DNA of 64,000 nt from Roseiarcus sp963775575 (GTDB taxonomy: Bacteria; Pseudomonadota; Alphaproteobacteria; Rhizobiales; Beijerinckiaceae), in assembly GCA_963775575.1 (NCBI GenBank), contig CAVZJG010000004.1, positions 62,001 through 126,000 on the forward strand, given 5' to 3'. The notes beneath the pieces are model-generated. The model ran no database searches. It worked only from the letters and a program-made list of their open reading frames with translations, and had not been told where the DNA came from. A program made the position numbers and the translations under genes. The first letter of the stretch is position 1, and the number at the start of each line of letters is the position of its first letter. Below, piece by piece: positions 30,835 to 43,217 of the stretch.

Positions 30835-31674
30835 ATGTCGCGCGGCGACAGGGCTGAAGAAATGGCGCGTTTGCGGCGCGCCGTCGAGAAAATCGAGGCT
30901 CGCTCGGGGCCGGCGGAGGCGCGCGCGGCGCCGAGACTCTCGCTGACCCCGGCGCTCGATCGCGCGCTCGGCGGCGGGCTGGCGAGCGACGCGCTGCACG
31001 AAATCGCGCCGGCGAGCCCCGGCGACGGCGCGGCGGCGATGGGCTTCGCGCTGGCGCTCGTCGCGCGCTTCATGGCCGCGCGCGACGCGGCGGGGCTGGT
31101 CGTCGCCGAGGATTTCGCGTTGCGCGAGACGGGCGCTCTCTACGGGCCGGGGCTCGTCGCCCATGGGCTGGAGCTCGGCCGGCTCGTCTTCGTGCGTGCG
31201 CCCGACGCGCCGGCTTTGTTCCAGGCGATGGAGGAGGCTTTGCGGAGCGGCGCGTCGGCGGTCGTCGTCGGCGAAGCGTGGAATCTCAAGGGCTACGATC
31301 TTTCCGTTTCGCGCCGCCTGCTGCTCGCCGCGCGCGCCGGGGCGACGCCGGCGCTGCTCGTTCACGCGAGCGCCTATGGCGCGGCGGAAAAACTCTCCAG
31401 CGCCGCCGAGACGCGCTTCGCGATCGCCGCCGCGCCGAGCGCGCGCCTGACCTCCGCGGGCGGCGGGCGCGCCCTTCCCGGGCCGCCCGCCTTCGCTGCG
31501 CGGCTCGTCAAGGCGCGCCTGACGTCGGCTCAGGGGCCGCCGCCAGGCCTCGACGCGACGAAAATCTTCCGCCTGACCTGGCGAAGCGAGGACCAGCGAT
31601 TTGACGAACCGACGCTTTCTCTCCCTGTGGCTGCCGCGCCTGGCGACCGACCGCGCGCACAAACTGCGCGGTGA
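30835..31674 (+). CDS. imuA: ImuA, SOS mutagenesis protein (RecA/SulA-like)
   Basis: A 279-residue protein of the ImuA family, which works with ImuB and DnaE2 in damage-induced mutagenesis. The RecA-like core begins at LTPALDRALGGGLASDALHEI and continues with DGAAAMGFALALVARF, GLVVAEDFALRETGALYGPGL and ASAVVVGEAWNLKGYDLSVSRRLLLAA. The ATG at 30835 lies 19 bases after the LexA box; a TTG at 30826 is also possible. The 3' end overlaps imuB by 74 bases. Confidence 0.92.
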   Translation: MSRGDRAEEMARLRRAVEKIEARSGPAEARAAPRLSLTPALDRALGGGLASDALHEIAPASPGDGAAAMGFALALVARFMAARDAAGLVVAEDFALRETGALYGPGLVAHGLELGRLVFVRAPDAPALFQAMEEALRSGASAVVVGEAWNLKGYDLSVSRRLLLAARAGATPALLVHASAYGAAEKLSSAAETRFAIAAAPSARLTSAGGGRALPGPPAFAARLVKARLTSAQGPPPGLDATKIFRLTWRSEDQRFDEPTLSLPVAAAPGDRPRAQTAR

Positions 31675-33277
31675 GGGGCTTAGGCGAGTTTCGCCGCCCC
31701 TCGTCGTCGTCGCCAAGATCAAAAGCGCACAACGCCTCGTCGGCGTCGACGCGGCCGCCGCGCGGCTCGGCCTCGGCCCCGGCCTGACGCTCGCCGACGC
31801 GCGCGCGCGCCATCCCGCCCTCGTTGCGGTCGAGACCGACCCTGAAGCGGAAGCGAAGCTCCTCGAGCGCCTCGCCGACTTCTGCGCCCGCTTCACGCCG
31901 CTCGTCGCGCTCGATGGGCGCGATGGGCTGATGCTCGACGTCTCCGGCGTCGCGCATCTCTTCGGCGGCGAGGCGGGGCTGATGGCGGAGGTCGAGGCGC
32001 GCCTGACCCGCTTGGGGGCAACGGTCGCGCTCGGCCTCGCGGATACGCCGCGCGCCGCTTCAGCGCTGGCGCGCTATTCGCGCGCGCGCGTCGCGCCCGC
32101 CGGCCTTTGCGGCTCGGCCTTCGCCAAGCTCTATTACGACATGCCGGTCGCCGCGCTGGGGCTCGACGATCAGACGAGCGCCGACATGGCGCGCGCCGGG
32201 CTTCGCCGCATCGGCGATCTCGCGCTGAGGCCGCGCGCGCCGATCGCGGCGCGTTTCGGCGCTGAGACGATCGCGCGGCTCGACGCGCTGAACGGCCTCA
32301 ACCGCGAGGCGATCTCGCCGCGTTTCGCCGCGCCCGACTTTCGCGTCGAACGGCGTTTCGCCAGCCCGATCGTCGCGAGCGAGGCGGCGATGGCGACGCT
32401 TGACCGGCTCGCCGACGATCTCGCCCAGCGGCTCGCGCGCCGGATGAAGGGCGCGCGCCGGCTGGAGCTCGCCCTCTTTCGCGTCGACGGCGACGTGCGT
32501 CGCCTTGTCGTGGGTTCGGGCCGGCCGCTCGGCGAGGCGCGCGCGATGGCGCGCTTGTTCGCAGAGCGCCTCGCCGGCGGCGTCGAGGAGGAGATCGACG
32601 CCGGCTTCGGCGTCGACCTGATGCGCCTTTCCTGTCTCCTCGCCGAGCCGCTGGCGCCCGTGCAGAGCGAATGGCGCCGCGCGCATGAGGCCGAGCGCTC
32701 GTCGCGGTTCGCCGATCTCCTGGACGCGTTGAGCGCGCGCTTGGGCGCGCGCCGCGTGACGCGGCGGGAACTCGTCGAGGCCCATATTCCCGAACGGGCC
32801 GTCCTCGCCTCGCCGGCGATTCTCGGCGCGGCGCGCGCCGAGCGGGAGGAAGTCCGTTATGGCGAGGACGCCGAGGGCGGGGAGGGGGACGAAGCCATCC
32901 AGCAGCCGAGCCCTGTGGCCCCTGGATGGCTTCGCTTCGCTCGCCATGACGGATCGGACGGATCGACGATGGCGTCGGCCGCGGCGCCGACGCGGCCGTT
33001 GCGCCTGTTCGAGCGGCCCGAGCCGATCGAGGCGCTCGCCGAAGTCCCCGACGGCCCGCCGCTGCGCTTCCGCTGGCGGCGCGTCGTGCACGAAGTGGCG
33101 GCGATCGAAGGCCCCGAGCGCATCGCCGCGCCGTGGTGGCGCTGGCCGGACGCGCCGACGCGCGACTATTTCCGCGCCGAGGACGCCTCGGGGCGCCGCT
33201 TCTGGCTCTACCGCGAAGGCCTGTGGGGCCGCGAAACGACGCGAGCGAAATGGTTCGTGCACGGGGTGTTCGGGTGA
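31601..33277 (+). CDS. imuB: ImuB, Y-family-like polymerase partner protein
   Basis: A 558-residue ImuB, related to Y-family polymerases but without the catalytic acidic residues; it links DnaE2 to the beta clamp. The start RRFLSLWLPRLATDRA and the domain TPLVALDGRDGLMLDVSGVAHLFGGE are typical. The TTG at 31601 begins the conserved region. The segment encoded by 32891-32970 is not family sequence but a palindromic repeat read in frame. The protein appears otherwise complete. It is followed by a DUF559 gene, not directly by dnaE2. Confidence 0.92.
   Translation: MTNRRFLSLWLPRLATDRAHKLRGEGLRRVSPPLVVVAKIKSAQRLVGVDAAAARLGLGPGLTLADARARHPALVAVETDPEAEAKLLERLADFCARFTPLVALDGRDGLMLDVSGVAHLFGGEAGLMAEVEARLTRLGATVALGLADTPRAASALARYSRARVAPAGLCGSAFAKLYYDMPVAALGLDDQTSADMARAGLRRIGDLALRPRAPIAARFGAETIARLDALNGLNREAISPRFAAPDFRVERRFASPIVASEAAMATLDRLADDLAQRLARRMKGARRLELALFRVDGDVRRLVVGSGRPLGEARAMARLFAERLAGGVEEEIDAGFGVDLMRLSCLLAEPLAPVQSEWRRAHEAERSSRFADLLDALSARLGARRVTRRELVEAHIPERAVLASPAILGAARAEREEVRYGEDAEGGEGDEAIQQPSPVAPGWLRFARHDGSDGSTMASAAAPTRPLRLFERPEPIEALAEVPDGPPLRFRWRRVVHEVAAIEGPERIAAPWWRWPDAPTRDYFRAEDASGRRFWLYREGLWGRETTRAKWFVHGVFG
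32891..32970. repeat. palindromic repeat inside imuB
   Basis: GAAGCCATCCAG (32891-32902) and CTGGATGGCTTC (32922-32933) are perfect inverses. They are followed by CGCTTCGCTCGCCATGACGG, a sequence type widespread between genes in rhizobial genomes (recalled). Here it lies in the coding region and keeps the frame. Confidence 0.7.
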
Positions 33278-33283
33278 AGCGTT

Positions 33284-33340
33284 TCCCCTTCGCCCCGCTT
33301 TGCGGGGAGAAGGTGGCGCGAAGCGCCGGATGAGGGGCGG
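33284..33340. repeat. intergenic palindromic repeat after imuB
   Basis: CCCCGCTTTGCGGGG and GGCGCGAAGCGCC lie close together, followed by GGATGAGGGGC. The same type of composite palindrome recurs at 33758-33813 and 47070-47125, and with variation inside dnaE2. Confidence 0.65.
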
Positions 33341-33363
33341 CGCCAAACGATTGGAACGTTCAT

Positions 33364-33815
33364 ATGCGCAGTCGCAATATTCCCGTAGTCGCTCGCGCCC
33401 AAACGTTGCGCGCCGCGGCGACGGAACCAGAAAGGAAACTCTGGCGTCGTCTCCGCGATCGCCGTCTCGGAGGCGCGAAATTTGTGCGTCAGGCGTCAGT
33501 GGGGCCTTACTATGCCGACTTCGTCTGCCGAGCTTGCAAGCTCATCGTCGAGGTCGACGGATCGCAACATGCTGGCAGCGCCTACGATGATAAGCGCGAT
33601 GCCGCTCTGGTTGGGCTGGGTTACCGCGTCCTGCGGTTCTGGAATGCGGATGTGCTGGGTTCGATTGACGACGTATGCGAGACGATCCTCGCCGCAGTCG
33701 AGGGTCGGCTGGCGCCGTTCGAGCAATTCAAGGCGCTAGCGACAGCGGGGGGCGCAGCCCCTCATCCGGCCGCGCTACGCGCGTCCACCTTCCCCCCGCA
33801 AGCGGAGGGAAGGGC

Positions 33816-33819
<4 letters not shown>
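33364..33819 (+). CDS. DUF559 (Vsr-like) endonuclease-domain protein
   Basis: A 151-residue protein. Residues 8-118 form the DUF559 domain, a PD-(D/E)XK fold related to the Vsr nuclease: EPERKLWRRLRDRRLGGAKFVRQASVGPYYADFVCRACKLIVEVDGSQH and YRVLRFWNADVL. The acidic residues of YADF and VEVDG are the expected metal ligands. The last 23 residues are encoded by a palindromic repeat and are not family sequence. The stop overlaps the dnaE2 start by 4 bases (ATGA). Placed between imuB and dnaE2, it is probably co-expressed with the SOS cassette; a role in repair is unproven. Confidence 0.85.
33758..33813. repeat. palindromic repeat that supplies the dnaE2 ribosome site
   Basis: CCCCTCATCCGG is followed by a GCGCTACGCGC palindrome and CCCCCGCAAGCGGAGGGAAGG. 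Its last bases (GGAGGGAAGG) serve as the ribosome site of dnaE2, and its body encodes the end of the DUF559 protein. Confidence 0.65.
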
Positions 33820-37277
<3,458 letters not shown>

Positions 37278-37365
37278 GGGAGTCGGCCTCTCCTGACGCC
37301 CGCGGAGGCGGTAAAGCCGATCCCCCGGCTTTGCAACCTCCGCGCGCTTGCACTATCCTCTCGCC

Positions 37366-37662
37366 ATGAACGCAGCGGACGCCCTCTCTCGTCTGACCGC
37401 CATTGCGCCCGCCGTCAAAGCGATGGGCGCGACGTCGCTCTATCTCTTCGGTTCGACGGCGCGCGGCGACGCGGGGCCGCAAAGCGACCTCGATCTCTTC
37501 ATCGACTACGATCTGAACGGCCGCTTCAACGCCTTCCACCTCGTCGGCATCAAGCAGTTCCTCGAAGACGAATTGCAGGCGCCGATCGACATCACGACGC
37601 GCGACGGATTGCATCCGATGCTGCGCTCCAAGATCAAGCGCACGTCGGTCCGAGTTTTCTGA
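37366..37662 (+). CDS. MntA-type minimal nucleotidyltransferase antitoxin
   Basis: A 98-residue nucleotidyltransferase of the MNT family, the usual antitoxin partner of HepT, which it neutralises by AMPylation. The motif LFGSTARGDAGPQSDLDLFID is clear: Gly29-Ser30, Asp41 and Asp43. The ATG at 37366 is used; a TTG at 37348 is in frame. Its stop overlaps the start of the hepT frame. The toxin partner is frameshifted. Confidence 0.87.
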   Translation: MNAADALSRLTAIAPAVKAMGATSLYLFGSTARGDAGPQSDLDLFIDYDLNGRFNAFHLVGIKQFLEDELQAPIDITTRDGLHPMLRSKIKRTSVRVF

Positions 37663-38007
37663 TGGAACGGGATCTCAGGCCCGCCTTGCACGACATCCTC
37701 CAGGCGATCGAACGCGTCGAAACAGTGACGTCGGGAAAAACGCTGGCGGAATTCTCCGCCGACTGGCGCTCGAGCTACATCGTTCAGCGCGCAATCAAGA
37801 TCATTTCCGAGGCCGCTCGGCGCATCCCGGCATCCCATCAGGCCTTGCGGCCAGAAATCCCGTGGCGGCAAGTGAAGGGGAATCGGCAACGTTCTGCGTC
37901 ACGAATACCAAGGCCTGTCCGACGCGATCATCTGGCGCGTCGTCGTCGACGAACTTCCGAGGCTCAAGCTGGCCATCGAGAGCATCGCGCGAGCGGACGG
38001 GGCCTAA
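37662..38007 (+). pseudogene. HepT-like HEPN toxin gene with +1 frameshift
   Basis: The first 70 codons read as a HepT/DUF86 protein (LHDILQAIERVETVTSGKTLAEFSAD, IVQRAIKIISEAARRIP, RPEIPWRQVKG). At about 37880 one extra A shifts the frame. The next frame continues normally with NVLRHEYQGLSDAIIWRVVVDELPRLKLAIESI and a stop at 38005-38007. The shift separates the catalytic RHEY region from the rest, so the toxin should be inactive. The zero frame reads on to 38042 as unrelated Arg-rich sequence. Confidence 0.8.
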
Positions 38008-38211
38008 TTCGAACGGCGCCGGACGGGCGGAATTTTCATTGAGCGGGAGCACGAACGCTCGCGCAGCGCTCGCAAGGCGATGATCCGCGACCCATCTCCC
38101 GCCCTCGATGCGCGGCGTGCGATCCCCGCCCCCACGTCGGCGCAATGGGCCGTCGACGAAAATCGCCGCGGCCGTGTTCGCCAAGCCGGCGGTCGCCGCC
38201 TTCGGCGGCGG

Positions 38212-38589
38212 TCAGGCGCGCGGGCGCGGCGGGTCGGCGGCGATCGGCGCGACGCTCAGTCGCCGCGGCGGCGCCTTGCCCAGGCGCAAGCCCCTCGGCC
38301 TCGCCCGGGACTCGTCGTCCGCCGTAAAGCCCATCACCGCCGCGGCGCAGACGACGCCGCCGAAGGTGAAGGCGAAGCCGGCGCAAAGCAGCACGACGCC
38401 GGGAATCAGCGCGTCCGAACGCCACAGCAACGATCGGACGCCGGCAAAATCGAAGGCGAGCAGCAAGCCTGCGCAAAACACGCCGATCGCCATGCCGAAC
38501 GCCCAATTGACGATCATCGCGCGCACCAGCGGATCCCACGCTCCCCAGCGCCGCCACGCCGCGATCAAACGGCTCCGCTCTTCCCGCAT
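38212..38589 (-). CDS. hypothetical membrane protein
   Basis: A 125-residue protein with three hydrophobic stretches (MIVNWAFGMAIGVFCAGLLLAF, ALIPGVVLLCAGFAFTFGG, then VVCAAAVMGF) and a basic, Pro-rich tail. The start MREERSRLIAAWRRWGAWDPLVRAMIVNWAFG looks native. I do not recognise the family, though similar small proteins seem common in Rhizobiales. It stands alone between the HepT remnant and the broken methyltransferase gene. Confidence 0.6.
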   Translation of the reverse strand: MREERSRLIAAWRRWGAWDPLVRAMIVNWAFGMAIGVFCAGLLLAFDFAGVRSLLWRSDALIPGVVLLCAGFAFTFGGVVCAAAVMGFTADDESRARPRGLRLGKAPPRRLSVAPIAADPPRPRA

Positions 38590-38654
38590 CCGTTTCGCCT
38601 CCTCCCGCCATCCGGCCGCTTATCGCGCTCGCGCCCGGCGCGACACACCGAGAT

Positions 38655-39380
38655 CTAATGTCGATCCACGCCGGCGTCCAGTAGGGAGCGCCGCATGAGG
38701 CGTCGCTCCGGCGCAGGACGCGCCGCGATCCAGATCGTATGCCGCGCGCCGCGCCCGCCTCTCGCGCGCACGGAAAACTCCTCCGCCGCGAAGCCGGCGT
38801 CGCCAAGCCTTGGCGCGAAGCGCCGGTCGGGCCGCGCGGACCACACCGCCAGGACGCCGCCGATCTTGAGCGCCGCGCGGGCGGCGGCGAGGCCGCGCGC
38901 GTCGTAGAGCCGGTCGTTGGCCGCTCGCGTCGTTGCCTCGGGGCCGTTGTCGACGTCGAGGAGGATCGCGTCGTAGCGGGAAGCCGCGGCGCGAATGATC
39001 GCCGCGACGTCGGCGACTTCGATTTTCACGCGAGGGTCGTCGAGCGAACCGGCGAAGATTTGCGCCATCGGCCCCTCAGCCCATTGCACGACCGCGGGGA
39101 CGAGTTCGGCGACCTCGACGCGCGCGGAAGCGTCGAGCGCGCGCAGCGCGGCGCGCAGCGTGAAGCCCATGCCGAGCCCGCCGATCAGGAGCCGCTACCG
39201 GACGCGGGCGGCGATTTTTTCGCAGGCGATCGTCGCCAGCGCCTCCTCCGAACCGCCGCGGCGGCTGTTCATCAATTCCTGCGCGCCGAGCCGGATCGAA
39301 AATTCGCCGTCGCGCCGCATGAGGCGCAGTTCGCCGCCGCCGGGGATCGGCGCCTTGGCCAGCAAGGTCCAGGGGATCAC
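38655..39380 (-). pseudogene. spermidine-synthase-like methyltransferase with in-frame TAG
   Basis: The first part (39380-39195) reads MIPWTLLAKAPIPGGGELRL, then EFSIRLGAQELMNSRRGGSEEALATIACEKIAARVR and stops at TAG (39195-39197). The next codon continues in the same frame with RLLIGGLGMGFTLRAALRAL, the SAM-binding motif expected at this place. So one stop codon splits an otherwise intact 241-residue gene. The rest (VEVAELVPAVVQWAEGP, DAILLDVDNGPEA) matches spermidine-synthase-type SAM enzymes. The start overlaps the stop of the upstream methyltransferase gene. It may be a recent mutation or a sequencing error. Confidence 0.7.
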
Positions 39381-40282
39381 GGGTCGTCCTTCCGCACGCG
39401 AAGCGCGTCGGCGAGGCGCATCGCGGCCGAGCCGGGCCTCAGCGGCTTGGGCTGGCTGTCGTGCGGCGCCCAGCCGGTGAGCCAGATCGTGTCGAAGGTC
39501 GCGCGCAGGCGCCCGTCGGCGTCGGCGAAGCGCTCGGCGTAGACGGCGGCCGCGCGCATCAGCACGCCGCGGCGGAGCGGCTTGCGGCTGCGCAGGGTCA
39601 AGGCGTTAGTCGCGCCGAACGCCCTGAGATCGCGCATCAGCGCCAAGAGATCGTCGTAGCGCGCGACGATTGGGTCGGCGTCGACGACCGGCAGCGCGAA
39701 GCCGGCGCGCTGCATCAGGCTTCCGAGCGCGCGCACGTCGGCGAACGGGGCGACGCGCGGCGCCGCGCCGCCGAGAATTTCGCTCTCGGCGATGGTCAGG
39801 CTGTGGCGCAATTCGATCAGCGTGTCGCCGCCGGCGAGCGCGCCGAAAAACAGCCCGTCGGCCTTGAGCGCGCGGCGGATCTGGATCAGCGCGCCGGGAG
39901 AATCGTTGACGTGATGGAGCGCCATCAGCGAAACGATCAGGTCGCAGCTTTCGGGCGCCAGCGGCAGACGCTCGACGTCGCCGACCGCGCTGAGATAAGC
40001 GCCGCGCCCGACGGCGAGCGGCGAGGGCGCGAGGCGCAGCGTCAGCCTCGCCCCGGCGCGCGCCGCCAACGCCTCAGCCCCATGCGGCGCCGGCGAGCCG
40101 ACGTCCGCGGCGACCGCGAATTCGCGGCGCACCAGCTTGAGGCGATCGACGAGCTCCTCGGCGGCGCGGCGGATGAGGAAGTCGGCGCCCGGGTTGGCCG
40201 GCGCCGCGCGGCAAGCGCGCTCGAGCCGCGCGGCGAGGGCGGCGCGGTCGAACAGGAGAAGGGGCGGGGCGGGCGTCGGCAC
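39377..40282 (-). CDS. SAM-dependent methyltransferase, BioC/NDUFAF5-like
   Basis: A 301-residue enzyme. The layout matches the NDUFAF5/BioC-like group: LLLFDRAALAARLERA start, a weak motif I region, SCDLIVSLMALHHVNDSPGALIQIRRALKADGLFFGALAGGDTLIELR in the middle, and DTIWLTGWAPHDSQPKPLRPGSA near the end. NDUFAF5 hydroxylates a complex I subunit in mitochondria; the bacterial role is not known. The stop overlaps the start of the next gene by four bases. Confidence 0.82.
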   Translation of the reverse strand: MPTPAPPLLLFDRAALAARLERACRAAPANPGADFLIRRAAEELVDRLKLVRREFAVAADVGSPAPHGAEALAARAGARLTLRLAPSPLAVGRGAYLSAVGDVERLPLAPESCDLIVSLMALHHVNDSPGALIQIRRALKADGLFFGALAGGDTLIELRHSLTIAESEILGGAAPRVAPFADVRALGSLMQRAGFALPVVDADPIVARYDDLLALMRDLRAFGATNALTLRSRKPLRRGVLMRAAAVYAERFADADGRLRATFDTIWLTGWAPHDSQPKPLRPGSAAMRLADALRVRKDDP

Positions 40283-40580
40283 CAGCGCTTTATGGCGCGG
40301 ACGCGGGCGGGGCGCAAAGGCGGGGGCGAGACATCGCCGCCTCCGCCGATCGCGCGCGACGAGCGGAAGCGGCTCGGGTTGAAATTCCGCTTTGCGCCCA
40401 ACTTAGCCGTTTAGCCGATCGTCGCGGCGCCTCTGAAGCGGACGTTGAGGTGACGGGCCAACGCGGCTGCCGTGGGCTGCAAGGTGACACTCGTTCCCAT
40501 ATTTTGCACGCATAAGAATCTTGATATTTCAGCGCGAAAGTGGCGACCGGAATTGGTGACTTTTGCACACAATATTCTGT

Positions 40581-43217
40581 CTAATGACGCAGTGCCAGAG
40601 CAGCGAGGCACGAGTCCAAATTCCGCTGCGCAATGTCATGCAAGAACGGCGCGGCTTCAGGTGTATATTCCTTAAGCGCCTCTCGATATGCGGCGGCCGC
40701 CTCGTCCAGCTTCGCCGTTCCGCTCTCGCGCCGGCCTTGTGCCATGAGCGCATTTCCGAGATTGTTCTGCACCATCGCCCACTGGTTCGGTGCGCGCTCA
40801 CGGGTCAATTCTGTCAGCGCCGCCCGATAGGCGGTGGCTGCTTCCTCTAACTCGGTTGCGTCGTTCTGTCTTTGGCCGAGCGCCGAAAGCGCATTTCCTA
40901 AATTGCTCTGCGTCAACGCCCATTGGAAGGGATCGTGCTCGCGAGTCCACTCCGTTAGCGCGTTGCGAAAGGCCTCGATCGCTTGATCAAACTGGTCCGT
41001 TCCGCTCCCGCGCTCCCCAAGCATCGAGAGCACCACGCCGAGATTAAGCTCTGCCGTAGCCCAATGGAACGCATCGTTCTCGCGGGCAAATTCCTTTAGC
41101 GCTTCGCGAAAGGCCATGGCCGCCCGGTCCAACTCTTCGGTCCCGCTCACGCGTTGCGCGATGGCCTGGAGCGCTGCGCCCAAATTGTTCTCTGTTGCTG
41201 CCCAATCCAGCGGCGCGTGCTCGCGGGTCCTTTCCTTCAACGCCTCTCCAAAGGCATCGACCGCTTGCTCCAGCTTTGCGATCCCGTTCTCTTGCAATCC
41301 AAGGCGCTGAAGCGCCGCGCCGAGATTATTCTGTGTGGCTGCCCACTGAAGTGGCGAGCACTCTCGGGTGATTTCCTTCAACGCCTCCTGATAAGCAGTA
41401 ACCGCCTGATCCAGCTCTTCCGTTCCGTTCTCGCGTTCCCCGATGGCCTGGAGCGCCGCGCCCAAACTGTTTTGTGTCGCCGCCCAGGAGACCGGCGTAC
41501 CTTCGCGAGTCCATTCCTTCAGCGCCTCGCGAAAGGCCGACATCGCCTCATGAAGCTTTGCTGCGTCGCTCTCGCGTTCCCCGAGTACTCGAAGCGCATT
41601 GCCCAAATCATTTTGCGTTGCCGCCCAAGCGAGCGGGTCTCGCTCACGGGTTCTTTCTGTCAGTGCTTCCCGAAAAGCCGTGACCGCCTCGTCGAGTTTC
41701 GTCGTGTCGCTCTCGCGTTCCCCAAGTGCCCGCAACGCGACGCCCAGATTACTTTCCGTCGTCGCCCAATGGAGTGGCATACGGTCGCGAGTGTATTCCT
41801 TCAGGGCTTCCCGAAAGGCCGACACTGCCTCAAGAAACTTGGCCGTGCCGCTCTCGCGCTCCCCAAGCTGTCGAAGCGCGGAGCCGAGATTATTCTGTAT
41901 CGAGGCCCAGCCCAGCGGCGCGCGCTCACGAGGAGACTCTTTCAGTGAGTCCCGATAAGTTGCGACGGCTTCCTCCAAAGTCGTCGCCGCGGTCTCGCGA
42001 TCACCGAGAGTTGCCAGCACACTTCCTAGATTGCTCTGAGTTTCCGCCCACCCGACCGGTGCAAGCTCGCGTGTTGTTTCCTTCAATGCTTCGCGGTAGG
42101 CCGACGCGGCTTCTTGGAGTTTCGAGGTCCCGCATTCCTGGTCAGCAAGCAACTGGAGAGCGACGCCAAGATTGTTCTGAGTTAATGCCCACTGGAGCGG
42201 AGTGCGCTCGCGTGTGTATTCCTTCAGGGCTTCCCGATCGGCCGTAACCGCTTCCCCCTCGCTCGTTGACCCGCTTTGGCGTTTTCCGAGCACTGATAAC
42301 GCCGCACCCAAATTCGCTTGGGTTGCTGCCCATTTGAGCGGAACGCGTTCGCGTGTTCGCTGCTTAAGCGCCTCCCGATCGGCTGCGATCGCATCCTCAA
42401 TGGCTTTGTTATCATCAGCTTGCTCACCTACTGAGAACAGCGCTAACCCAAGCGCGAATTGGATGTCGGCAAGTTGCTCTGGCGACAGTCCCGATGGGGG
42501 ATATTGGATCAACCGCTGAAGATGGGCGGCCACAGGCTGCAGCGTATCGACCAGGTATTTCCCCGTTTCCTCCGCCGCTGGCTTCACAGTCGCCAGCGCC
42601 AGCGCTTGCAACTGGGCCGCAAACGCGTCTTTGAAATCACCTGTGAGAAGTCCACATTTCAGCTCAAAAGAACTTTGACGAAAGTCGCGGCCACCCGCGA
42701 TCGGCAGAAAGTGCAGGTTAAGGTCAAGCACTTCCCCCTTTCCTATGGCCTCGCCGAATACGAGAACATCGGCGTCGCGCCAAGACAACCACTCCTGTCC
42801 CCTCTTCGCTGCCTCCCCCTCGATCCTATCACCCGCCCCCTCAATCTTGAGGACACGGCAAGTGTCGATGGCCTCGATTCCCTTTTCTCCCTGAAGTGCC
42901 CGGACAATTGCGCCAGTCAAGGTCCGGTCTGCATCGTCGTGATCGAGCGTCGCGACAAGTATGCGGAAGGTTTCCCTCGTAGGCTCGGACCGACGGAACG
43001 GGCGGTGATCGATTACCCACTCTCTTGCACCGCAGGAGATTTCAGCGGCCGAAGGTAGGAACTGTCGCAGAGCCTCGTCGAATACGCCCTTAAGCCAAGG
43101 AACGATACTCGCTATTAGGGCGGCCACAAAAATCGTCTTAATAATATTCTCGCGAATCCACTTCCAGCAATTCTCTCGGAACCACCGTCCACTCTCGCGA
43201 AGCCATTTGAAATTCAT
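40581..43217 (-). CDS. large TPR-repeat protein with N-terminal membrane anchor
   Basis: An 878-residue protein. A basic N-terminus and one membrane segment (IIKTIFVAALIASIVPWL, about 25-42) are followed by a domain of about 240 residues with ETFRILVATLDHDDADRTLTGAIVRAL, and then by twelve repeats of exactly 47 residues and a partial one. The repeat consensus is roughly PLQWAATQNNLGAALQALGER, then ESGTxKLxEAVxAFREALKExTRER, a TPR variant also found in kinesin-light-chain-like repeats. The array probably binds another protein. The DNA is less GC-rich than the core genes. No partner gene is adjacent and the role is unknown. Confidence 0.82.
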   Translation of the reverse strand: MNFKWLRESGRWFRENCWKWIRENIIKTIFVAALIASIVPWLKGVFDEALRQFLPSAAEISCGAREWVIDHRPFRRSEPTRETFRILVATLDHDDADRTLTGAIVRALQGEKGIEAIDTCRVLKIEGAGDRIEGEAAKRGQEWLSWRDADVLVFGEAIGKGEVLDLNLHFLPIAGGRDFRQSSFELKCGLLTGDFKDAFAAQLQALALATVKPAAEETGKYLVDTLQPVAAHLQRLIQYPPSGLSPEQLADIQFALGLALFSVGEQADDNKAIEDAIAADREALKQRTRERVPLKWAATQANLGAALSVLGKRQSGSTSEGEAVTADREALKEYTRERTPLQWALTQNNLGVALQLLADQECGTSKLQEAASAYREALKETTRELAPVGWAETQSNLGSVLATLGDRETAATTLEEAVATYRDSLKESPRERAPLGWASIQNNLGSALRQLGERESGTAKFLEAVSAFREALKEYTRDRMPLHWATTESNLGVALRALGERESDTTKLDEAVTAFREALTERTRERDPLAWAATQNDLGNALRVLGERESDAAKLHEAMSAFREALKEWTREGTPVSWAATQNSLGAALQAIGERENGTEELDQAVTAYQEALKEITRECSPLQWAATQNNLGAALQRLGLQENGIAKLEQAVDAFGEALKERTREHAPLDWAATENNLGAALQAIAQRVSGTEELDRAAMAFREALKEFARENDAFHWATAELNLGVVLSMLGERGSGTDQFDQAIEAFRNALTEWTREHDPFQWALTQSNLGNALSALGQRQNDATELEEAATAYRAALTELTRERAPNQWAMVQNNLGNALMAQGRRESGTAKLDEAAAAYREALKEYTPEAAPFLHDIAQRNLDSCLAALALRH

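Noticed and set aside
40411..40611. 66-codon minus-strand frame after the TPR gene, possible transposase fragment
   Set aside because: No motif of a transposase could be confirmed, and it overlaps the end of the TPR gene.
40581..42430. Possible CRISPR array or DNA satellite
   Set aside because: The 141-base period comes from coding TPR repeats that vary in sequence; there are no identical short repeats with unique spacers.
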